DNA from: Leidyana gryllorum EB-2025a
Taxonomy: Eukaryota; Apicomplexa
Length of the DNA stretch: 35,323 bases
NCBI GenBank assembly: GCA_048772705.1
Contig: JBLWGC010000120.1
Span: 1-35,323, forward strand
Reading direction: 5' to 3'
Part shown: piece by piece, positions 32,601 through 35,323 of the stretch
Layout: every line of letters starts with the position of its first letter
Position numbering within the stretch: position 1 is the first letter of the stretch
Program-made: the position numbers and the translations under genes
The notes under the pieces: generated by a model
Seen by the model: only the letters and a program-made list of their open reading frames with translations
Databases searched by the model: none
Told to the model about the DNA's origin: nothing

Positions 32601-32687
32601 AAAGTCGAGCAATCCCGAATCGTGATTTACAGTGGCATATTCTGCAGAGAACTCGGCCTCAAGCGTGTCTAGCTCGGGCTGGTCCAT
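29608..32687 (-). CDS. PH-domain protein with PRAF-type PH fold, 9 exons
   Basis: Exons 32100-32687, 31974-32055, 31852-31929, 30822-31793, 30435-30771, 30257-30374, 30082-30208, 29788-30021 and 29608-29738 give 888 residues; introns are 44, 44, 58, 50, 60, 48, 60 and 49 nt. The first ~330 residues are S/P/A-rich and probably disordered. A PH domain spans about 530-630: GANLLKRTSYGQPHLRHFQL, a central W in LLWYSG, SITEIKVG, FRVIADVCLDLAAKDEEEFD, and the invariant C-terminal-helix tryptophan in LWVAGLKAL (about 622). This pattern is closest to the PH domain of plant RCC1/FYVE (PRAF) proteins, but no RCC1 or FYVE repeats are seen. A charged helical region follows, and the protein ends in an S/P-rich part plus a short helix. 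Lipid or protein binding at membranes is expected from the fold. The 48- and 60-nt introns near the 3' end are stopless multiples of three and could instead be exon. Confidence 0.75.
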
Positions 32688-32732
32688 AAGGAAACCATGA
32701 AAGGTGTTGTTCCCAGACCCAAAAAAGTGGCA

Positions 32733-33335
32733 TCAAGGCCACATTCCCCTCCACCATGCCATGAAAGTATCAACAAAAGCAGTCCCGCAAGACACCTGGC
32801 TGGGCTGGATGGCGCTGGTTCGTCTGGATAATGGGAGCCGTACTCCTTTGTCAGTGGGGGATGACCAGATTCGGTTGCGCAGGTTGACAAATGGTGTGAA
32901 AGGGTCCCTCGTGGTCTTCTGTGTTGGCCTCCGCAATATGCGATTCATTGGCGGTCGGCTCGATACAATCTGCTCGCCATCTAACGGTGTGCCCGAGCTT
33001 ATGGCCGAGGCGGGTATATGTGTAGGCGAGATGACTATCTGTTGTAAGGGGGGGTGTGTCGCCGAGTCTTGTGATGATGCACCTACCTGGCCGCAGACAT
33101 CGGCCTGTGTGTACTCGACAGCTTTGGGAGATGAAGCAGCTGTCGAACGAGGAGAGTTAAGAGAACCGTCCGACGGAGGCCACGTTAAGGGCGATGTTCG
33201 CTTTGTGGAATTAGGTCTCAGTACCAAACGAGGTGAATCAAAGGGTTCATTCATTGTTTCAAGTCGGGAGGCGCAGGGAGTGTTCGGAAAAGAGAAGTAT
33301 AGTTCCGAAGCCCCACGCTGCTGCTCCACCAGCAT
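32733..33335 (-). CDS. Doubtful S/P/T-rich gene, 2 exons
   Basis: A long minus frame starts at an ATG in a weak context and ends at a TGA 45 nt before the PH-gene start. A GTAGGT...CCCTTACAACAG intron of 48 nt (33039-33086) looks convincing; removing it gives 184 residues from exons 33087-33335 and 32733-33038. The protein is low in hydrophobic residues and rich in S, P, T and R (NSPRSTAASSPK, RIWSSPTDK), like the N-terminus of the next gene. No family is recognised. Alternatives: it could be 5' exons of the PH gene (a GTGTCT donor could join in frame to CCCGAG just after the PH ATG), or non-coding. An overlapping plus-strand frame is also open but looks less protein-like. Confidence 0.35.
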   Translation of the reverse strand: MLVEQQRGASELYFSFPNTPCASRLETMNEPFDSPRLVLRPNSTKRTSPLTWPPSDGSLNSPRSTAASSPKAVEYTQADVCGQVGASSQDSATHPPLQQIVISPTHIPASAISSGTPLDGEQIVSSRPPMNRILRRPTQKTTRDPFTPFVNLRNRIWSSPTDKGVRLPLSRRTSAIQPSQVSCGTAFVDTFMAWWRGMWP

Positions 33336-33411
33336 TGAGTGACAGATATGAGTGCCTAGAAGAAGGGCATGCAAGCAAGCGCGTGCTGATAGTGACTGGG
33401 TGCAACTGAGT

Positions 33412-35323
33412 TTAGGTTTGCAATGAAGCCTTCACTTTGACCAGCCAGGCCAAAGTCACTTCGCGACAAGCTTTGGGAGAATCAGCTGTTCTCAAACTCT
33501 GCACCCGGCATTTCCTCACAGAGTGCCACTATTTCTACTTACCGAAATCAACGTGTCCACAAAACCTGAACTGGCACCAAGCAGGTTGAGCATAACGTCA
33601 TTGACTTCACCAAATAGAGCCATTATCGCTCTCATCGTCACCTCCTTGGCGGCTGAGTCCCCTTCCTGAGCTTTCACCCCGAAACAGCTCCCCGTAGCAG
33701 TGAACCGCAATAGCACCCCCATTTCCTGCAACAACTGCGCCGATCCGCAATTTCGGTGCCCGCCATGACTGTCTGCGCTTACCCTCAACGTAGCGGCAAC
33801 CTGATAATCTTCCGCGGACATTAGCTGTGTCATCAGAGCTCTCAGAATGTCTGGGACCCGTAACATCTTGGGAGTAACCGAGGCCAAAAGTGTGGCTCTG
33901 TCGCAGGTGAGGGCTGGGTGTTTCAGTAACTGTTCCGTCACGACGGGACTCTTGTTGGCCAACAAGCGTAATTGGTCGACAATGTCCACATTGGTGTAGA
34001 AGTGGCAGAGGATATTGGTATAGGCTTGAACGTTACCGCCAGTGTAGTTGGAGACAGTACCGTTCCGCACACCCAAAATCATCCCGTGCAGGAGATAGTC
34101 AATCACAGATTCTTTGACCTGATCCGTCGGCGAGACTGCTCCTCTCAAAGTACCCAATATGGACACGCTCGGAGGCAAGAAATCTTTTGTGAGAGTCAGC
34201 ATAATCGCCGACGCAGGGGCCTTGCACCCGAGTGTCTGTACAATGGAGAGAACCTCTTGCAGAGTGTCACGAGCCAACGAGTTGCTGGTGGCGTTCTCTG
34301 CCCCATAAAGGGTCACCCACGACTGAACATGCGTGTGCAGCATCCTGTAGGAGAGGTGTGAGTGATTGAACATTGGTGGAGACGGCGGTTTACCATGAGA
34401 GAAGTGTGGTGCCCTCGTGTGGGCGTGAGAGAATGCTTATGACGCCGGCGTCTCCCCAGGTATTGATGACAGCGGTGACGAGACTGGCGAGTCCGGTCAG
34501 ATAACCGGTGCTGCGGTGCGACACTCCACCCTCGACGGCGGCCCTTTGACATATTGGGAGCAGCTGGACGTAAAAGGTCGGAAGAAGTTTACCGAAACTC
34601 TCCTGCACTGCAGCCATCTGACAGCCATTGATGAAGCGACGAGCCAATATGAGACTATTATGGAACAGTCGACCAGTTGATCCCAAGAGCTGCGACAAAG
34701 AAAGAGACGGCGATTGAGAGGCGAGAGAAGTGTGTGTGTGAATTTCTTACCTCGACTGCGAAACCAATAAACTCCAACATTCGGTTGACTTGATCGATCG
34801 CAAAGCTCAAGTCATTGTAGCCTTTGAGGAAACTACTCAGAGCTCTGGTGGTCCGACTTATCCAGTCAATGACAGCCCACTTTTGTGCTTGAGTTGCCGT
34901 GGAATAAAAGTCCGAGACTTGAGATCTGTCCACATTGGCCAAGACACTGTCGACGATGACACGTAGTAACGCTTGTTTTTGTTCGCCCTGAGTCAGACAA
35001 GTTCCAGTAAACTCGAAGATCCGTAATTGATCCTCCAGAGAGAGCATAAGCCGATTCGGATGGTAAGTTTTGTCCATCCACTTTCCGCCTTCGAGCTCCT
35101 CGAACGTCTCAATCCGTGGCATCATGTCGGGTGGCAAGGCCTCAATGCTAAAGTACCCGTCTTGTTGCAGTGAAACGACTATGGGGAAGAGGACCGGTGC
35201 TGGCGGCAGTGGCATAGATTTGGTGAAACGTAAGAGCTCGCGAACCGCAACAAAGACCGCCCGTCGGGAGTCTTGCGAACGCAGTCCTGTTGGTCCCAAG
35301 AGCGCTGTCAGTCCCGCCACAAC
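33412..35323 (-). CDS. XPOT: Exportin-T (tRNA exportin), C-terminal part, 5' end outside window
   Basis: Exons 34751-35323 (open at the edge), 34394-34689, 33783-34344, 33543-33725 and 33412-33498 give 566 residues of the C-terminal half. Introns are 61, 49, 57 and 44 nt. LSLEDQLRIFEFTGTCL followed by EQKQALLRVIVDSVLANV matches the exportin-T/Los1/PAUSED signature. AVIDWISRTTRALSSFLKGY matches the helix after it, and the short final exon (ACREVTLAWLVKVKASLQT) matches the family's last helix. Exportin-T is a HEAT-repeat karyopherin that carries mature tRNA out of the nucleus with RanGTP. The N-terminal Ran-binding region is not in the window. The 57-nt intron (33726-33782) is a stopless multiple of three; it is called an intron because of its GTAAGC and TTGTTGCAG borders. 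Confidence 0.75.

Noticed and set aside
32704-33342. 212-codon plus frame
   Set aside because: It lacks an early ATG, is cysteine/glycine-rich in an unnatural way, and shares third positions with a more plausible minus gene.

Overview
The window looks like a gene-dense stretch of a nuclear genome from a compact, unicellular-type eukaryote. Most genes carry short introns of 38 to 61 nt, with a few of 100 to 166 nt. Donors are GTAAGT, GTGAGT or close variants and acceptors are mostly CAG or TAG. I see no strong CTAAC-type branch-point box. The lineage cannot be fixed from the sequence. An alveolate such as a perkinsid, or a fungus, would both fit parts of it: the MFS transporter is very fungal in type, while the PRAF-like PH domain and the weak branch points argue less for a typical yeast or mushroom. 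I found no tRNA, rRNA, CRISPR array, retroelement or DNA transposon.

Layout. Positions 1-14115 (+) hold one giant gene. It has about 138 tandem copies of a 63- or 72-bp coding unit (to about 9146), then a unique basic tail of about 1,620 residues, and two short introns near the 3' end. An intronless siderophore-type MFS transporter (14332-16179, +) follows. It converges on an intronless short-chain dehydrogenase (16602-17960, -), behind which lies a family 92-like glycosyltransferase (18061-20483, -). A TRAPPC2L-like trafficking subunit (20500-21377, +) starts only 16 bp from the glycosyltransferase start and ends 23 bp from the end of CWC22 (21401-24729, -). Next come an unrecognised 175-residue protein (24902-25429, -), translation factor eIF1A (25936-26473, -), and the divergent splicing coactivator SRRM1 (26533-28497, +). 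An unrecognised 207-residue protein (28671-29340, +) comes next. The right end is a minus-strand block: a PRAF-type PH-domain protein (29608-32687), a doubtful S/P-rich gene (32733-33335), and exportin-T, which runs off the window (33412 to the edge).

Exon structures were assembled by hand from splice signals, reading frame and protein similarity. Several genes (TRAPPC2L, eIF1A, CWC22, PH, exportin-T) only become whole after splicing. Functionally the window is mostly housekeeping: two spliceosome / exon-junction-complex partners (CWC22, SRRM1), translation initiation (eIF1A), tRNA export (XPOT), vesicle tethering (TRAPPC2L), glycosylation and membrane transport. These genes are not an operon. 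The exceptional object is the giant repeat gene, whose protein would be an acidic, probably disordered repeat block joined to a basic tail.
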